The translations under genes and the position numbers were made by a program. Positions 1 through 9,090 of a stretch of DNA of 64,000 nucleotides are shown here, piece after piece. This DNA is from Paracoccus sp. S-4012 (GTDB lineage Bacteria; Pseudomonadota; Alphaproteobacteria; Rhodobacterales; Rhodobacteraceae). How positions within the stretch are numbered: position 1 is the first letter of the stretch; each line of letters begins with the position of its first letter. The stretch covers positions 351,299 to 415,298 of the forward strand of contig NZ_WKKA01000002.1 in assembly GCF_009674885.1 (NCBI RefSeq), in the 5' to 3' direction. The notes below the pieces were generated by a model that ran no database searches, was not told where the DNA came from, and saw nothing but the letters and a program-made list of their open reading frames with translations.

Positions 1-510
1 GTCGGCATCCGCCCAGCACGCTTCGCCGAGGAACCGGGCCTGATCCGCCGCCCGCTTCGCAGCGGACCAGCCGCCAGCCGCGCTCAGCGTGATCTCGCGC
101 AGCTCCGGCCCGCTGCCCGGCCGGAAGGTGACCCACAACGCATCCGGCGGCACCTGCGCCAGACGGTCGGGCCATTCGATCAGGCGGATGTCGCGTGGGT
201 CGGCCTCGTCGAGGCCCAGTTCCGCCGTCTCGGAGGCGTCCGCGAGGCGGTAGAGGTCGGCGTGCCAGATCGACGGGCCGCCCGCGGGGTCATCATAGGT
301 CTGGACCAGCGTGAAGCTGGGGCTGGGCACGTCCTCCGCCGGGTTGCCGAGGCGGGCGCGGATGAAGGCGCGGGCGAGATGGGTCTTGCCGGAGCCGAGC
401 GGGCCGTCGAGCAGGTAGCTTTGCCCCGGCCGCGCGGCGAGGCCGAGACTGCGGCCGAGGGCGGCCGTCAGCGCGGCGTCGGCGTCGGTGAGGCGGGCGA
501 GTTCCGGCAT
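1..510 (-). CDS. tsaE: TsaE, tRNA threonylcarbamoyladenosine ATPase (3' end outside window)
   Basis: Read from the ATG at 510 down to base 1 with no stop, so the C-terminus lies beyond the window. The 170 visible residues include a P-loop (GPLGSGKT, residues 36-43), the TsaE signature SPSFTLVQTYD, a HADLYRL motif and IEWPDRL, all typical of the small ATPase that works with TsaB and TsaD in making t6A37 of ANN-decoding tRNAs. The family is usually about 150-160 aa, so little should be missing unless it is fused to a downstream domain. It lies 64 bp downstream of the sensor kinase stop at 575, on the same strand; co-transcription with the stress genes is possible but not shown. Confidence 0.93.
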   Translation of the reverse strand, partial: MPELARLTDADAALTAALGRSLGLAARPGQSYLLDGPLGSGKTHLARAFIRARLGNPAEDVPSPSFTLVQTYDDPAGGPSIWHADLYRLADASETAELGLDEADPRDIRLIEWPDRLAQVPPDALWVTFRPGSGPELREITLSAAGGWSAAKRAADQARFLGEACWADAD

Positions 511-574
511 CGTCCCGTTCTAGCGGGGCCGCGCCGGGCCGCCAAGGCGCAGCGGATGCCGCAGCAGCGCAGCC

Positions 575-2359
575 TCAATGGGTCGCGCCCGCGCGGGCGG
601 CGGAGGTCAGGACCACGGCGCGCTCGGCGTCCGGTTCGCGGGCGGCGTGCTGCTCGACGGCGAAGCGCAGGCGCAGGTGGTAGGCGTCCTCGCACGCCTC
701 GGTCTCGGCCGCGCTGTCGAGCTGCATCGAGAAGGCGTCGATCAGCTGGCTGCCGAGGCCGGTTCCCGCAGGGTTGCCCTCCGAGGCGTCGATGGAGTTC
801 GAGATCTCCAGCACCGCATGGCCGGGCGGGTCGGGGCGCAGCACGATGCGAACCCAGGGACGCTCCTCGCCCGGGGCGGGGCCCGCGTATTTCAGCGCGT
901 TGGTCAGCGCCTCGGTCGCCAGCAGGGACAGCGGCACGGCCTGGTCGGGCAGCAGCGTCAGCGGGCGGATGTCGGTCTCGATCCGCATCCGCCCGTGAAG
1001 CCCGCGCGTCGCCGCCGTCATCTGCGCCACGATGTCTGAAATCAGCCGGTCGGCCTCGACGGCGTCCAGATGCTCGGCCTGGTAGAGGTTGCGATAGATG
1101 CTGGCGAGGCTCGACACGCGGTCCTGCACGCTGCGCAGCACCCGCCGCGCCTCGGGATCGTCGAGCAGCCGACTCTGCATGTTGATGATCGAGGCGATGA
1201 GCTGGAGGTTGTTCTTCACCCGGTGGTGGACCTCCTTCAGCAGCACCGTCTTCTCGGCCACCGCATCCTCGAGCTGCGCCTCGTCGCGCACGAGGATGCG
1301 GGCCATGTTGTGGAAGGTCTGCGACACGTCGCGCAGCTCGGCCGGGGCCTCGTGGATCACCCGCGGCAGGTTCGAACGGTCGCCCACGGCGAAGCGCCGC
1401 ATCTGGCCCCGCAACTCGCGCACATGGCGCAGCACGAGGCGGAAGACCGCCAGATAGGCGACACCGATGGACACCAGCCACAGCAGCAGCGGCATCGCCA
1501 CCGCGCCCACCCGCGCCGCCGTCAGCCCGGCGGCGCCGGTATCCGCGCGGGTGAAGCTGCCGAGCGCGAAGGCGAGGCCGGGCACGATGGGCACCACGGC
1601 GAAGATGCGGTCGGCGCCGTCGGCCGCCGCGTCGTGGAAGGTGAACTCCTGCCCGGCGGCGAGCGCGGTCAGCGGCACGTCGCGGGGCAGCAGGTCCTCG
1701 ATGTCGACGCCGCTCGGGGCATAGGCCGAGATCACCTCGCCGCGACTGCCGAAGGTCAGGATGTTGGAATTGCTGACGCTGAAGTCGCTGGCATGGGTCG
1801 AGCGCAGCAGGTCATGGGTGATCGACACCGCGACATAGCCCAGAAGCTCGCTCTCGCGGTAAAGCGGCTGGCCGACCACGACCACCGAGCGGCCGGTCAC
1901 GCTCCCGTTCTGGTTCGCGACGATGAAGGTGGAGGGATCCGCCATGAACTTCGGATAGCCCTTGCTGTCCCGCAGGTCGGCCATCTCGCCCGAGCTGTTG
2001 CAGCGCGACAGGCCGTCGAGGCCGGTGAAGCCGGCATAGACGTAGCTGGCGTTGCGGGAGACGAAGTTGCGCATCATCGACGAGCAGGCAGCCGGATCGG
2101 CGATGGTCTCGAGCACCGCGGGGCCGAGCGCGTCGGCGGTGCCGAGGGCGCCCTGGATCAGCGCCCGCTCGCCCGCCGCCGCCGCGGCGGTGCGCCCGAG
2201 CAGCGCCAGCTCGCCCGATCGCGCCGCCTCGCGCGAGAGGTTCAGGGTCTGCACGAGCGAGATCAGCCCGATCGGCAGGATCGCCAGCGACAGCAGGAAG
2301 CCCAGGCGGAAGCCGAGGCCGTTGAAGAAATCAATGCGATCGCCGAGACGCCCGAACAC
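575..2359 (-). CDS. Membrane sensor histidine kinase of the general stress response (HisKA_2/HWE-like)
   Basis: 594 aa. Start is a GTG at 2359, 8 bp after the ecfG stop; no better in-frame start exists nearby. An N-terminal membrane segment (about 16-36) and a second one (about 282-306) bracket a roughly 240-residue periplasmic region resembling a double-Cache sensor. A HAMP-like stretch follows, then the phosphorylation box EVHHRVKNNLQL typical of HisKA_2 kinases, and a compact HATPase with the N-box EALTNALKYAG and GTGLGSQL. Kinases of this class encoded beside phyR-nepR-ecfG usually phosphorylate PhyR (PhyK-type). The input signal cannot be told. Gene order nepR-ecfG-kinase suggests one transcript under EcfG autoregulation. 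Confidence 0.9.
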   Translation of the reverse strand: MFGRLGDRIDFFNGLGFRLGFLLSLAILPIGLISLVQTLNLSREAARSGELALLGRTAAAAAGERALIQGALGTADALGPAVLETIADPAACSSMMRNFVSRNASYVYAGFTGLDGLSRCNSSGEMADLRDSKGYPKFMADPSTFIVANQNGSVTGRSVVVVGQPLYRESELLGYVAVSITHDLLRSTHASDFSVSNSNILTFGSRGEVISAYAPSGVDIEDLLPRDVPLTALAAGQEFTFHDAAADGADRIFAVVPIVPGLAFALGSFTRADTGAAGLTAARVGAVAMPLLLWLVSIGVAYLAVFRLVLRHVRELRGQMRRFAVGDRSNLPRVIHEAPAELRDVSQTFHNMARILVRDEAQLEDAVAEKTVLLKEVHHRVKNNLQLIASIINMQSRLLDDPEARRVLRSVQDRVSSLASIYRNLYQAEHLDAVEADRLISDIVAQMTAATRGLHGRMRIETDIRPLTLLPDQAVPLSLLATEALTNALKYAGPAPGEERPWVRIVLRPDPPGHAVLEISNSIDASEGNPAGTGLGSQLIDAFSMQLDSAAETEACEDAYHLRLRFAVEQHAAREPDAERAVVLTSAARAGATH

Positions 2360-2367
2360 CGGGCGGC

Positions 2368-2952
2368 TCAGCGGTTCACGATGCCGTTGGATGCCATCAC
2401 GGCCAGCGTCGCGCGGTCGGTCATCTCGAGCTCCTCGCCCTCGGCCAGATGCAGAAGCTCCGCCAGCCGCCGGCGGCCGCGGTTGGCGCGCGACTTGACG
2501 GTGCCGACCGCCACCCCGGTCATCCGCGCCGCCTCCTCGTAGGAGAAGCCCGAGGCGCCGACGAGGATCAGCGCCTCGCGCTGCTCGTCGGGCAACTGGG
2601 CGAAGGCGACGCGGAAGTCGTTCATCGCCAGCCGCCCGTCATGCTCGGGCCGGGTCGCCTGCCGGGCGGCGTGGATGCCGTCGGTGTCCGACACCTCGCG
2701 CCGGGTCTTGCGGCGGGCGGAATAGAAGGTGTTTCGCAGGATCGTGAACAGCCAGGCGCGAAGATTTGTGCCCGCCTGGAACTTGTCGATATTGGTCCAG
2801 GCCTTGATGATGGTGTCCTGCACCAGATCATCGGCCGAGGCGCCCTCGCGCGTCAGCGACAGCGCAAATGCCCGAAGGGCTGGCAGGTGATCCACCAGCT
2901 CCTCGCGCGGATTGGCACCGCTTTTCGGTCCGGGCTGCTTCTCGCGTGTCAT
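2368..2952 (-). CDS. ecfG: EcfG, general stress response ECF sigma factor
   Basis: 194 aa from the ATG at 2952. A GTG at 2958 overlaps the nepR stop as GTGA, but the AGGAG five bases before the ATG favours the shorter form. Contains sigma region 2 (ADDLVQDTIIKAWTNID, then NLRAWLFTILRNTFYSARRK) and region 4 (LPDEQREALILVGASGFSYEEAA followed by a helix-turn-helix), the alphaproteobacterial EcfG pattern. It recruits RNA polymerase to GGAAC-N16/17-CGTT promoters when NepR is removed by phosphorylated PhyR. The promoter at 3135-3160 matches that consensus, so the operon is probably autoregulated. Confidence 0.94.
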   Translation of the reverse strand: MTREKQPGPKSGANPREELVDHLPALRAFALSLTREGASADDLVQDTIIKAWTNIDKFQAGTNLRAWLFTILRNTFYSARRKTRREVSDTDGIHAARQATRPEHDGRLAMNDFRVAFAQLPDEQREALILVGASGFSYEEAARMTGVAVGTVKSRANRGRRRLAELLHLAEGEELEMTDRATLAVMASNGIVNR

Positions 2953-2954
2953 GG

Positions 2955-3101
2955 TCACTCCTGCTCGCGCAGCTGCGCCAGCAGGCTGAGGAAGCGGTCG
3001 GGGACGTCCTTGGTGGCGTCCTGCTCGTATACTCGGCGCAAGTTCTCGTCGATCTGCTTCTCGATCGCAGCCCGCCTGCGCTCCTCTTTCTTGATGTTCA
3101 T
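2955..3101 (-). CDS. nepR: NepR anti-sigma factor
   Basis: 48 aa from the ATG at 3101; longer in-frame reading is antisense to phyR and is not credible. The core (QIDENLRRVYEQ, then VPDRFLSLLAQLRE) is the NepR two-helix signature that binds EcfG, or phosphorylated PhyR through its sigma-like domain. At 48 aa it is near the short end for the family. Its stop overlaps the possible ecfG GTG and lies 2 bp before the preferred ecfG ATG, so sigma and anti-sigma factor are translated in tandem. Divergent from phyR, as in most alphaproteobacterial stress loci. Confidence 0.92.
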   Translation of the reverse strand: MNIKKEERRRAAIEKQIDENLRRVYEQDATKDVPDRFLSLLAQLREQE

Positions 3102-3134
3102 TCTCGGGTCCGGAACCTTGTGTGCACCTGCCGC

Positions 3135-3160
3135 AACGGCTAAGCAGCCCGGCAGGTTCC
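3135..3160 (-). promoter_or_regulatory. EcfG-dependent promoter of nepR-ecfG-kinase
   Basis: On the minus strand GGAAC (3160-3156) is separated by exactly 17 bp from CGTT (3138-3135), a full match to the EcfG consensus GGAAC-N16/17-CGTT. The -10 element is about 34 bp upstream of the nepR ATG, leaving room for a short leader. It sits in the nepR/phyR divergent gap and implies positive autoregulation of the stress sigma factor. Confidence 0.85.
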
Positions 3161-3190
3161 GCATTTGCTTCAAGTCACGGGGTTTATTCG

Positions 3191-3991
3191 ATGTCATCCG
3201 ATCTCGCAAAGTCCATCGGGCGCGAACTCCCCTATCTGCGCCGCTATGCCCGTGCGCTGACCGGCAACCAGACGGCGGGCGACAACTACGCCGCCGCCAC
3301 ACTGGAGGCCATTCTCGCCGACCGCAACCTGATCGACGGCAACGACGTGCGCGTGGGCCTCTACCGCACCTTTCACGCAATCTGGCAGTCGAGCGGCCAG
3401 CCCATCGCCGAGGCCGACGACAACAACCGCGCGCGACAGGTGCAGTCGCATCTGGCCGGGCTGACGCCCAACTCGCGCGAGGCGCTGCTGCTGCGCACGA
3501 TCGAGGAGCTGCGCTACGACCAGATCGCCGAGATCATGGGCCTGCCGCAGGACGAGGCCGAGGAACTGGTGCAGATCGCGCTGAACGAGATGGGCCGCGC
3601 GATCCGCGGCAAGGTGATGATCATCGAGGACGAGACGATCATCGCGATGGACCTCAAGGGCATCGTGCAGGCCATGGGCCACGAGGTCACCGGCGTCGCC
3701 CGCACCCATTCCGCGGCCATCGAGCTCGCGGGAGAGCGGCGCCCGGACCTGATCCTCGCCGATATCCAGCTGGCCGACGGCTCCTCGGGGGTCGATGCGG
3801 TCAACGAGCTGCTGGTCAGCATGGGCGAGCTGCCGGTGATCTTCATCACCGCGTTCCCCGAGCGGCTGCTGACCGGCGACCGGCCGGAGCCCGCCTTCCT
3901 GATCTCCAAGCCCTACAGCGAGGAGCAGGTGCGCTCGGCGGTCAGCCAGGCGATGTTCTTCGCCTCCAGCCAGGGGATCGAGGCGGCCTGA
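3191..3991 (+). CDS. phyR: PhyR, sigma-like response regulator of the general stress response
   Basis: 266 aa from the ATG at 3191; in-frame upstream codons lie in the promoter gap. Residues 1-138 form the sigma-factor-like (EcfG-mimic) domain with regions resembling sigma2 (ELPYLRRYARALTG) and sigma4 (LTPNSREALLLRTIEELRYDQIAEIMG). Residues 140-262 form a receiver domain with acidic pair E146/D147, phospho-acceptor D191 (LILADIQL) and the conserved lysine in LISKPYS. Phosphorylation exposes the sigma-like domain, which sequesters NepR and frees EcfG. Divergent from nepR-ecfG, with its likely kinase at 575-2359. All three core proteins keep their key residues, so the module should be functional. 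Confidence 0.96.
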   Translation: MSSDLAKSIGRELPYLRRYARALTGNQTAGDNYAAATLEAILADRNLIDGNDVRVGLYRTFHAIWQSSGQPIAEADDNNRARQVQSHLAGLTPNSREALLLRTIEELRYDQIAEIMGLPQDEAEELVQIALNEMGRAIRGKVMIIEDETIIAMDLKGIVQAMGHEVTGVARTHSAAIELAGERRPDLILADIQLADGSSGVDAVNELLVSMGELPVIFITAFPERLLTGDRPEPAFLISKPYSEEQVRSAVSQAMFFASSQGIEAA

Positions 3992-4015
3992 GCGCCGCGG
4001 CCTGAGGAGACCGAC

Positions 4016-5059
4016 ATGGACACGACGGTTCGCCTGACCGACCTCGCGCATGGCGGCGGCTGCGGCTGCAAGCTGGCGCCCTCGGTGCTGCAGGAACTGC
4101 TGGCGAACCAGCCGCTCGCCGCGGCCTTCCCGCAGCTTCTGGTCGGCAACGACAAGGCCGACGACGCCGCCGTCTGGCAGGTGGACGACAAGACCTGCGT
4201 GATCGCCACCACCGACTTCTTCATGCCCATGGTGGATGACCCGCGCGACTTCGGCCGCATCGCCGCGACCAACGCGATCTCGGACATCTACGCCATGGGC
4301 GGGCGGCCGATCATGGCGCTGGCCATCGTCGGCATGCCGATCAACGCCATGCCGGTCGAGATGATCCGCGAGATCCTGCAGGGCGGCGCCTCGATCTGCG
4401 CCGAGGCCGGCATCCCGGTCGCCGGCGGCCATTCGATCGACTGCCCGGAGCCGGTCTACGGCCTCGCCGTGATCGGCCTCTGCGCCCCCGAGGACCTGCG
4501 CCGCAACCACAGCGCCAAGCCCGGTGACGCGCTAATCCTGACCAAGCCGTTGGGCGTCGGAGTCTATTCGGCCGCCATCAAGAAGCAGGCGCTGTCGGAG
4601 GACGGCCTCGCCGACATGATCCGCGTCACCACGACGCTGAACCGCATCGGCCTCACCCTTGCGGGAGAGGCTGATGTCCACGCGATGACCGACGTCACCG
4701 GCTTCGGCATCCTCGGCCACGGGCTCGAGATGGCGCGGGGGTCGGGCGCGCGGGTGGTGATCGACGCGGATGCGCTGCCGTGGCTGCCGCAGGCCGAGAC
4801 GCTCGCGCAGCGGGGTTTCGTCACCGGCGCGTCGGGGCGCAACTGGGCCTCCTACGGGGCCGAGGTGACGCTGCCGGAGGGCCTGCCTGACTGGCGCCGG
4901 GCGTTGCTGACCGATCCGCAGACCTCGGGCGGGCTGCTGATCTCCTGCGCGCCCGAGGCGGCCGGGCGGCTGCTGGACGCGATCCGGGCCGAGGGGCTGT
5001 CTGACGCCGCCGTCATCGGCCGCGTCGAGGCCGGCTCGAGCGTCACCGTCACCGCCTGA
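4016..5059 (+). CDS. selD: Selenide, water dikinase (selenophosphate synthetase)
   Basis: 347 aa, the usual SelD length. The N-terminal glycine-rich motif HGGGCGCKL carries catalytic Cys16 and Lys19, equivalent to E. coli Cys17 and Lys20, so this is the Cys form rather than a Sec form. The AIRS-type ATP-binding motifs [19 protein letters not shown] and [11 protein letters not shown] are intact. It makes selenophosphate from selenide and ATP, the selenium donor for SelA. It starts 24 bp after phyR but belongs functionally to the selenium island that continues on the opposite strand (selC, selB, selA, Sec-containing formate dehydrogenase). Confidence 0.96.
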   Translation: MDTTVRLTDLAHGGGCGCKLAPSVLQELLANQPLAAAFPQLLVGNDKADDAAVWQVDDKTCVIATTDFFMPMVDDPRDFGRIAATNAISDIYAMGGRPIMALAIVGMPINAMPVEMIREILQGGASICAEAGIPVAGGHSIDCPEPVYGLAVIGLCAPEDLRRNHSAKPGDALILTKPLGVGVYSAAIKKQALSEDGLADMIRVTTTLNRIGLTLAGEADVHAMTDVTGFGILGHGLEMARGSGARVVIDADALPWLPQAETLAQRGFVTGASGRNWASYGAEVTLPEGLPDWRRALLTDPQTSGGLLISCAPEAAGRLLDAIRAEGLSDAAVIGRVEAGSSVTVTA

Positions 5060-5141
5060 CCCGCGCCCGCGAGGGAACTTGCAAGCTCGGCCGGGCTTGG
5101 TGCAGCATGGATGCGATCACGAACGCATCAGGGAGGCGATC

Positions 5142-5642
5142 ATGCACATGCTGCGTATCACGCTCATCGCCGGGCTTATGGCCGGGGGCGCTTATGCCCA
5201 GGCGCCCGCGCCCGCGGTGCCCCCCGAAGTCGCGGCCAGCGGCAACGTTTCGACACCGGTGCCGCCGGCGGAGGTGACCGGCCCGGTGCTGACGGTCGAT
5301 CGCCCGCCGCTGCCGGGCTTCGGGGAAATCCCGGCGGCGCAGGCGGCTGACACGCTCGATTCAGCGCAAGCCTCGGATGAAGCCCTCGCGGCGGCGGATC
5401 CCGCTGCCGCGACGCCCGACAGCACCCAGGCCGAACCGGCGACCGCGCCGGTCAACGCGGCCGACGGCACCGCCCCCGGCGCGGCCGGCTCGACCGGCTG
5501 GACCGGCGGCACCGGCGGGGCCTTCATCGGCACCAACCCCTCGGGCGCCGTGGCGGTGTCGAAGAGCTGGCAGCCGCCGACCGCGCGCGGGCTGGACCTC
5601 GGCGGGGCGCCGGATGCCGTGCCTGCGGCTTCGGGCGGCTGA
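5142..5642 (+). CDS. Small secreted Ala/Pro-rich protein, function unknown
   Basis: 166 aa from the ATG at 5142, chosen because GGGAGG ends five bases upstream and a signal peptide begins there (MHMLRITLIAGLMAGGAYA, probable cleavage after AYA-Q). The mature part is low-complexity, rich in Ala, Pro, Gly, Thr and acidic residues, without cysteines or recognisable domains; a Gly/Thr/Trp stretch (GSTGWTGGTGG) lies near residues 115-125. It sits between selD and selC, ending at a strong hairpin. No function can be assigned. Periplasmic or cell-surface location is inferred only from the signal sequence. A structural or assembly role for the periplasmic formate dehydrogenase is possible but unsupported. 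Confidence 0.7.
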   Translation: MHMLRITLIAGLMAGGAYAQAPAPAVPPEVAASGNVSTPVPPAEVTGPVLTVDRPPLPGFGEIPAAQAADTLDSAQASDEALAAADPAAATPDSTQAEPATAPVNAADGTAPGAAGSTGWTGGTGGAFIGTNPSGAVAVSKSWQPPTARGLDLGGAPDAVPAASGG

Positions 5643-5656
5643 CTGGCGACCCTCAC

Positions 5657-5680
5657 GCCAGCCCCGTGCGCGGGGCTGGC
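5657..5680. terminator. Perfect GC-rich hairpin between the secreted-protein gene and selC
   Basis: A 10-bp perfect inverted repeat GCCAGCCCCG / CGGGGCTGGC with a TGCG loop. It lies 14 bp after the plus-strand stop and directly abuts the 3' end of selC on the minus strand, so it could end either transcript or help define the tRNA 3' end. No clear U-tract follows on either strand, so it is not a canonical intrinsic terminator. Confidence 0.55.
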
Positions 5681-5772
5681 GGAAGAGAATGGGAGTCGAA
5701 CCCACCCGCGACAGGCTCGCTGCCGCAACCGGATTTGAAGTCCGGCCGCCCCACCGGGGACGATTCTCTTCC
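5681..5772 (-). tRNA. selC: tRNA-Sec (anticodon UCA)
   Basis: 92 nt, longer than an ordinary tRNA, with the extended acceptor/T region and long variable arm of bacterial tRNA-Sec. The ends GGAAGAGA and TCTCTTCC pair. The anticodon stem GGACT-loop-AATCC region carries the anticodon TCA reading UGA, and the T-arm GGGTTCGACTCCC is present. CCA is not encoded. It starts one base after the selB stop codon (5774), so selB and selC are probably on one transcript. It is charged with serine and converted to Sec-tRNA by SelA, then delivered by SelB to the UGA of the formate dehydrogenase alpha subunit. Confidence 0.95.
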
Positions 5773-5773
5773 T

Positions 5774-7702
5774 CTAAGCCCCCTCGCCCCGGTTCCCGCC
5801 GCCGAACAGATCGGCGCGATGCGGGTTGACCCGGCGCAGGTCGCCACGGCGCAAGGTTAGCCCGTGGCGGTCGAAGAAGTCGAGGATCTCGATCGCCACC
5901 TTTCGGCCGTTCCGAAGCTCGTCGCGCAGGGCGGGCGCGCTGAACCAGCCATCCGGCGCAGCGGCCGAGAGGCGGCGCACGATGTCGGCCATTTCCTCGG
6001 TCGTGGGCCGCAGGAAGAAGTGGTCGCGGCTGATCTGATCGACCCGGCCCATCCGCGCGGCGAGGCGCATGACGCGGCGGACCTCGCGCTCGTCCTCGCC
6101 CTCGACAGTGGCAAAGTCGCGCACGCGGGGCGGTCGGAACCGGCCCTCACCGCCGAGGCCGGCGATGTAGCGCTGATAGATCCCCTGGTCCTCGGGCGTC
6201 ATCCGCACCTCGTGCGAGGGCAGGCGCGCGAAGCCGCTGTCCAGCCGGAACTCGCCGCGCGCGGCCTCGGCGGCGAGGAGCGCTGCGAAGGCGGGCTTCG
6301 GCAGGCGCGGGTTGAGGGCGAGGCGCAGGCGCTCCGGGGCCATGCCTTGGAGGTCGGAATGTTCCACGTGGAACGCGGCCAGGGTGGCGGTCATGTCGGC
6401 GCGCAGCGTCTCCGCCGTGGGAGGGGCAAGGGCGACGCGATCGGGGGCGGCCCCGAGGACGACCGCCTGCCCGTCGAGGGCGCCGGGGTCGAGGTTGCGG
6501 TCGCGCAGGAAGGCGTCCCAGGCGACCATGCGCGGCGGGGCGGCAAGCTGCGCGGCAAGCGCCTCGGCCGGGTCGGACACGGACATGGCCTCAAGCTGCG
6601 CCAGCCGCTCGGGCGTCGCCCGCTTCCGCGCCGGGGGGCGCAGGTCGATGAACCGCCCGCCGCCGAGCGTCCGCTGGGCCGACACGTCGCGCAGGATGAA
6701 GCGGCGCCCCCATGAGGTGGCGATCGGCCGGTCGAGGACCAGCTGCACCATGGCCGCCGCCCCGCCGGGCACGGCATCAGCGCCGAGCGCCACGATCCGC
6801 ACCCCCGCCTCCACGGTGCCGCTGTGCAGCCGCGCCCGGCTGCCGGAGGTGAGCGGCCGCGCCTCGGACGCGAGGAGCCGCAATTCGGCGTCGATGCGGC
6901 TGGTCGGCGCATGCAGCGCAGGCGCGACGATCTCGTCCCCGCGGTGGATGGCGTCCTTGGCGATGCCCGGCCCGGCGAGGTTCAACGCCACGCGATGGCC
7001 CGACCCTGCCGAGGCGGCGCTGCGGCTCTCGGCCCGAAGCTCGCGCACGCGGGCGGTCAGGCCCGAGGGGCTGACGACCACCTCGTCGCCCGTCGCGATC
7101 CGGCCGGAATGCACCGTGCCGGTGACCACCGTGCCCGCGCCGGTCATGCTGAAGCTGCGGTCCACCGCCAGCCGGAAGCCGCCCTCCGCCGCCCGCGCCC
7201 GCGTTTCCGCCGCCGCCCGCGCAAGCCGGTCGCGCAGGCCCGCGATGCCCTCGCCGGTCAGCGACGACACCGCCACGACCTCCGCGCCCTCAAGCGCGGT
7301 TCCTGCCAGCACTGCAGCGACCTCAGCCGCGACAGCCCCGCGCCGCGCCTCGTCCGCGAGGTCGGCCTTGGTCAGCGCCACGATCGCCCGCGGCACGCCG
7401 AGCAGGTCGAGGATCGCCACATGCTCGCGCGTCTGCGGCATCACCCCGTCATCCGCCGCCACCACGATCAGCGCCAGATCGATCCCGCCCGCCCCCGCGA
7501 CCATCGTGTGCACCAGCTTCTCGTGCCCCGGCACATCGACGAAGCCCACCACGCCCGTCCCCAGATCGGCATAGGCAAAGCCCAGCTCGATCGTGATGCC
7601 GCGCGCCTTCTCCTCCTTCAGGCGGTCGACATCGGCGCCGGTCAGCGCCTTCACGAGGGCGGTCTTGCCGTGGTCGATATGGCCCGCGGTGCCGACGATC
7701 AC
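5774..7702 (-). CDS. selB: SelB, selenocysteine-specific elongation factor
   Basis: 642 aa starting at the GTG at 7702, which overlaps the selA stop as GTGA; the longer in-frame reading runs antisense inside selA and was rejected. G-domain motifs are [11 protein letters not shown] (residues 8-18), [18 protein letters not shown] and TKAD. EF-Tu-like domains II and III follow, then a C-terminal region (about 380-642) of winged-helix modules that bind SECIS RNA. It brings Sec-tRNA to UGA codons followed by a SECIS hairpin. The predicted client is fdnG (UGA at 14221-14219). A degenerate parS-like palindrome lies inside the gene at 6360-6375. Confidence 0.96.
   Translation of the reverse strand: MIVGTAGHIDHGKTALVKALTGADVDRLKEEKARGITIELGFAYADLGTGVVGFVDVPGHEKLVHTMVAGAGGIDLALIVVAADDGVMPQTREHVAILDLLGVPRAIVALTKADLADEARRGAVAAEVAAVLAGTALEGAEVVAVSSLTGEGIAGLRDRLARAAAETRARAAEGGFRLAVDRSFSMTGAGTVVTGTVHSGRIATGDEVVVSPSGLTARVRELRAESRSAASAGSGHRVALNLAGPGIAKDAIHRGDEIVAPALHAPTSRIDAELRLLASEARPLTSGSRARLHSGTVEAGVRIVALGADAVPGGAAAMVQLVLDRPIATSWGRRFILRDVSAQRTLGGGRFIDLRPPARKRATPERLAQLEAMSVSDPAEALAAQLAAPPRMVAWDAFLRDRNLDPGALDGQAVVLGAAPDRVALAPPTAETLRADMTATLAAFHVEHSDLQGMAPERLRLALNPRLPKPAFAALLAAEAARGEFRLDSGFARLPSHEVRMTPEDQGIYQRYIAGLGGEGRFRPPRVRDFATVEGEDEREVRRVMRLAARMGRVDQISRDHFFLRPTTEEMADIVRRLSAAAPDGWFSAPALRDELRNGRKVAIEILDFFDRHGLTLRRGDLRRVNPHRADLFGGGNRGEGA
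6360..6375. promoter_or_regulatory. Degenerate parS-like site inside selB
   Basis: TGTTCCACGTGGAACG matches the bacterial parS consensus TGTTNCACGTGNAACA at every fixed position except the last. The 14-bp core is a perfect palindrome. It lies about 16 kb from the perfect parS sites in mnmG and rsmG and could be a secondary ParB-binding site; chance occurrence in coding DNA is not excluded. Confidence 0.5.
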
Positions 7703-9090
7703 GGGCGCCCCGCCTCCACGAGGCTGGCGATCAGCGCGTCCTCGTCGGTGAGCGCGCGGAGGTCGAGGATCAGCGCGCCCTCGGCGATGCGGCCGATGAT
7801 CGGACGCGAGACGCCGCGCAGGCGGGTGGCGAGCCGTTCCGGCGCGGTGCCGTCTCCGGGCGCGTCGAGGCGCAGGCCGGCGGAGGGCAGCGTGTCGGTC
7901 GGCAAGGCGCCGGAGCCGACCTGCGACTCGCAGGCGCAAACGGTGACGGTGACGCCCAGCCGTGCGAGGGCCGCCGCGGCGCGCGGCGCGAGGCGGTCGG
8001 CCTGTGCCGCGATTTCCGGCTGCAGGCGCGCAAGGCTTCGCAGGGTCGGCAACCGCTCGGTCAGGCGGTCGGGGTCGCGGAAGAGGCGCAGCGTCGCCTC
8101 GAGGGCGGCAATGCGGATCTTGTCGAGACGCAGCGCGCGCTTCATGGGGTTGCGGTTGATGGCGGCAATGGCCTCGCGGCGGCCTACGAGGAACCCGGCC
8201 TGCGGCCCGCCGAGCAGCTTGTCGCCGGAGAAGGTGACGACGTCAGCGCCCTCGGCCACGGCCTCGGCCACGGTCGGCTCGCGCCGGAGGCCAAAGCGGG
8301 CGAGGTCTACGAGCGAGCCGGAGCCAAGATCATTGAGCAACGGCACCCCGGCCTCGCGCGCGAGGGCGGCGAGACGCGGGGCGGCAACCTCGGCGGTGAA
8401 GCCCTCGATGCGGTAGTTGGAGGTGTGGACCTTGAGGATCAGGCCGGTCTGCGGCCCGAAGGCCGCGCGGTAGTCGCGCTCATGCGTGCGGTTGGTGGTG
8501 CCGACCTCGCGCAGGATGACCCCGGCACGCGCCATGATGTCGGGCATGCGGAAAGCGCCGCCGATCTCGATCAGCTCGCCACGCGAGACGATCGCCTCCC
8601 GGCCCGCGCCGAGCGTGTTCAGCGCCAGCAGGACGGCTGCCGCGTTGTTGTTGACGACCGTGGCGTCCTCGGCCCCGGTCAGCTCGACCAGCAGCCGGAG
8701 CAGGTGGTCGTCGCGCTCGCCCCTCGCGCCGCTGGCGAGGTCGTATTCGAGGGCCACGGCCTCGCGCATGGCGAGGGTGGCCGCCTCGATCGCGGCCTCG
8801 GCCAGCAGGGCGCGGCCGAGATTGGTGTGCAGGATCGTGCCGGTCAGGTTCAGGACCGGGCGCAGGGGGCTGAGCGCCGCGGCGTCGAGCTGCGCCCCGG
8901 CGGCGGCCAGAACGGCGGCTTCGGGATCAGCGGGCGGGATTTCTCCGTGCCGGATGGCTGCGCGAAGGGAAGCAAGCGCGCCGCGCAGCGCGTCGGTTGC
9001 CGCCGCCCGGCCGTGACGCTCGGTCAGCCCGCGTCCCCCGTCAGTCCCCAGCAGCGCATCGACCGACGGCAGCGCCCGAAGCGCCTGCAT
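7699..9090 (-). CDS. selA: SelA, L-seryl-tRNA(Sec) selenium transferase
   Basis: 463 aa, the usual SelA size. A PLP enzyme with the cofactor lysine K291 in [14 protein letters not shown] (E. coli K295) and conserved stretches [18 protein letters not shown] and [13 protein letters not shown]. It converts Ser-tRNA(Sec) to Sec-tRNA(Sec) using selenophosphate from SelD. The ATG overlaps the fdhE stop by one base (TGATG), and its stop overlaps the selB start (GTGA), so fdhE-selA-selB-selC reads as one tightly coupled unit downstream of the formate dehydrogenase structural genes. Confidence 0.96.
   Translation of the reverse strand: MQALRALPSVDALLGTDGGRGLTERHGRAAATDALRGALASLRAAIRHGEIPPADPEAAVLAAAGAQLDAAALSPLRPVLNLTGTILHTNLGRALLAEAAIEAATLAMREAVALEYDLASGARGERDDHLLRLLVELTGAEDATVVNNNAAAVLLALNTLGAGREAIVSRGELIEIGGAFRMPDIMARAGVILREVGTTNRTHERDYRAAFGPQTGLILKVHTSNYRIEGFTAEVAAPRLAALAREAGVPLLNDLGSGSLVDLARFGLRREPTVAEAVAEGADVVTFSGDKLLGGPQAGFLVGRREAIAAINRNPMKRALRLDKIRIAALEATLRLFRDPDRLTERLPTLRSLARLQPEIAAQADRLAPRAAAALARLGVTVTVCACESQVGSGALPTDTLPSAGLRLDAPGDGTAPERLATRLRGVSRPIIGRIAEGALILDLRALTDEDALIASLVEAGRP

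Noticed and set aside
3112..3138. EcfG promoter for phyR on the plus strand
   Set aside because: GGAAC is present at 3112-3116 but no CGTT follows at 16 or 17 bp.
7703..7939. N-terminal extension of SelB
   Set aside because: It lies in selA in another frame; the GTPase motif begins right after the GTG at 7702.
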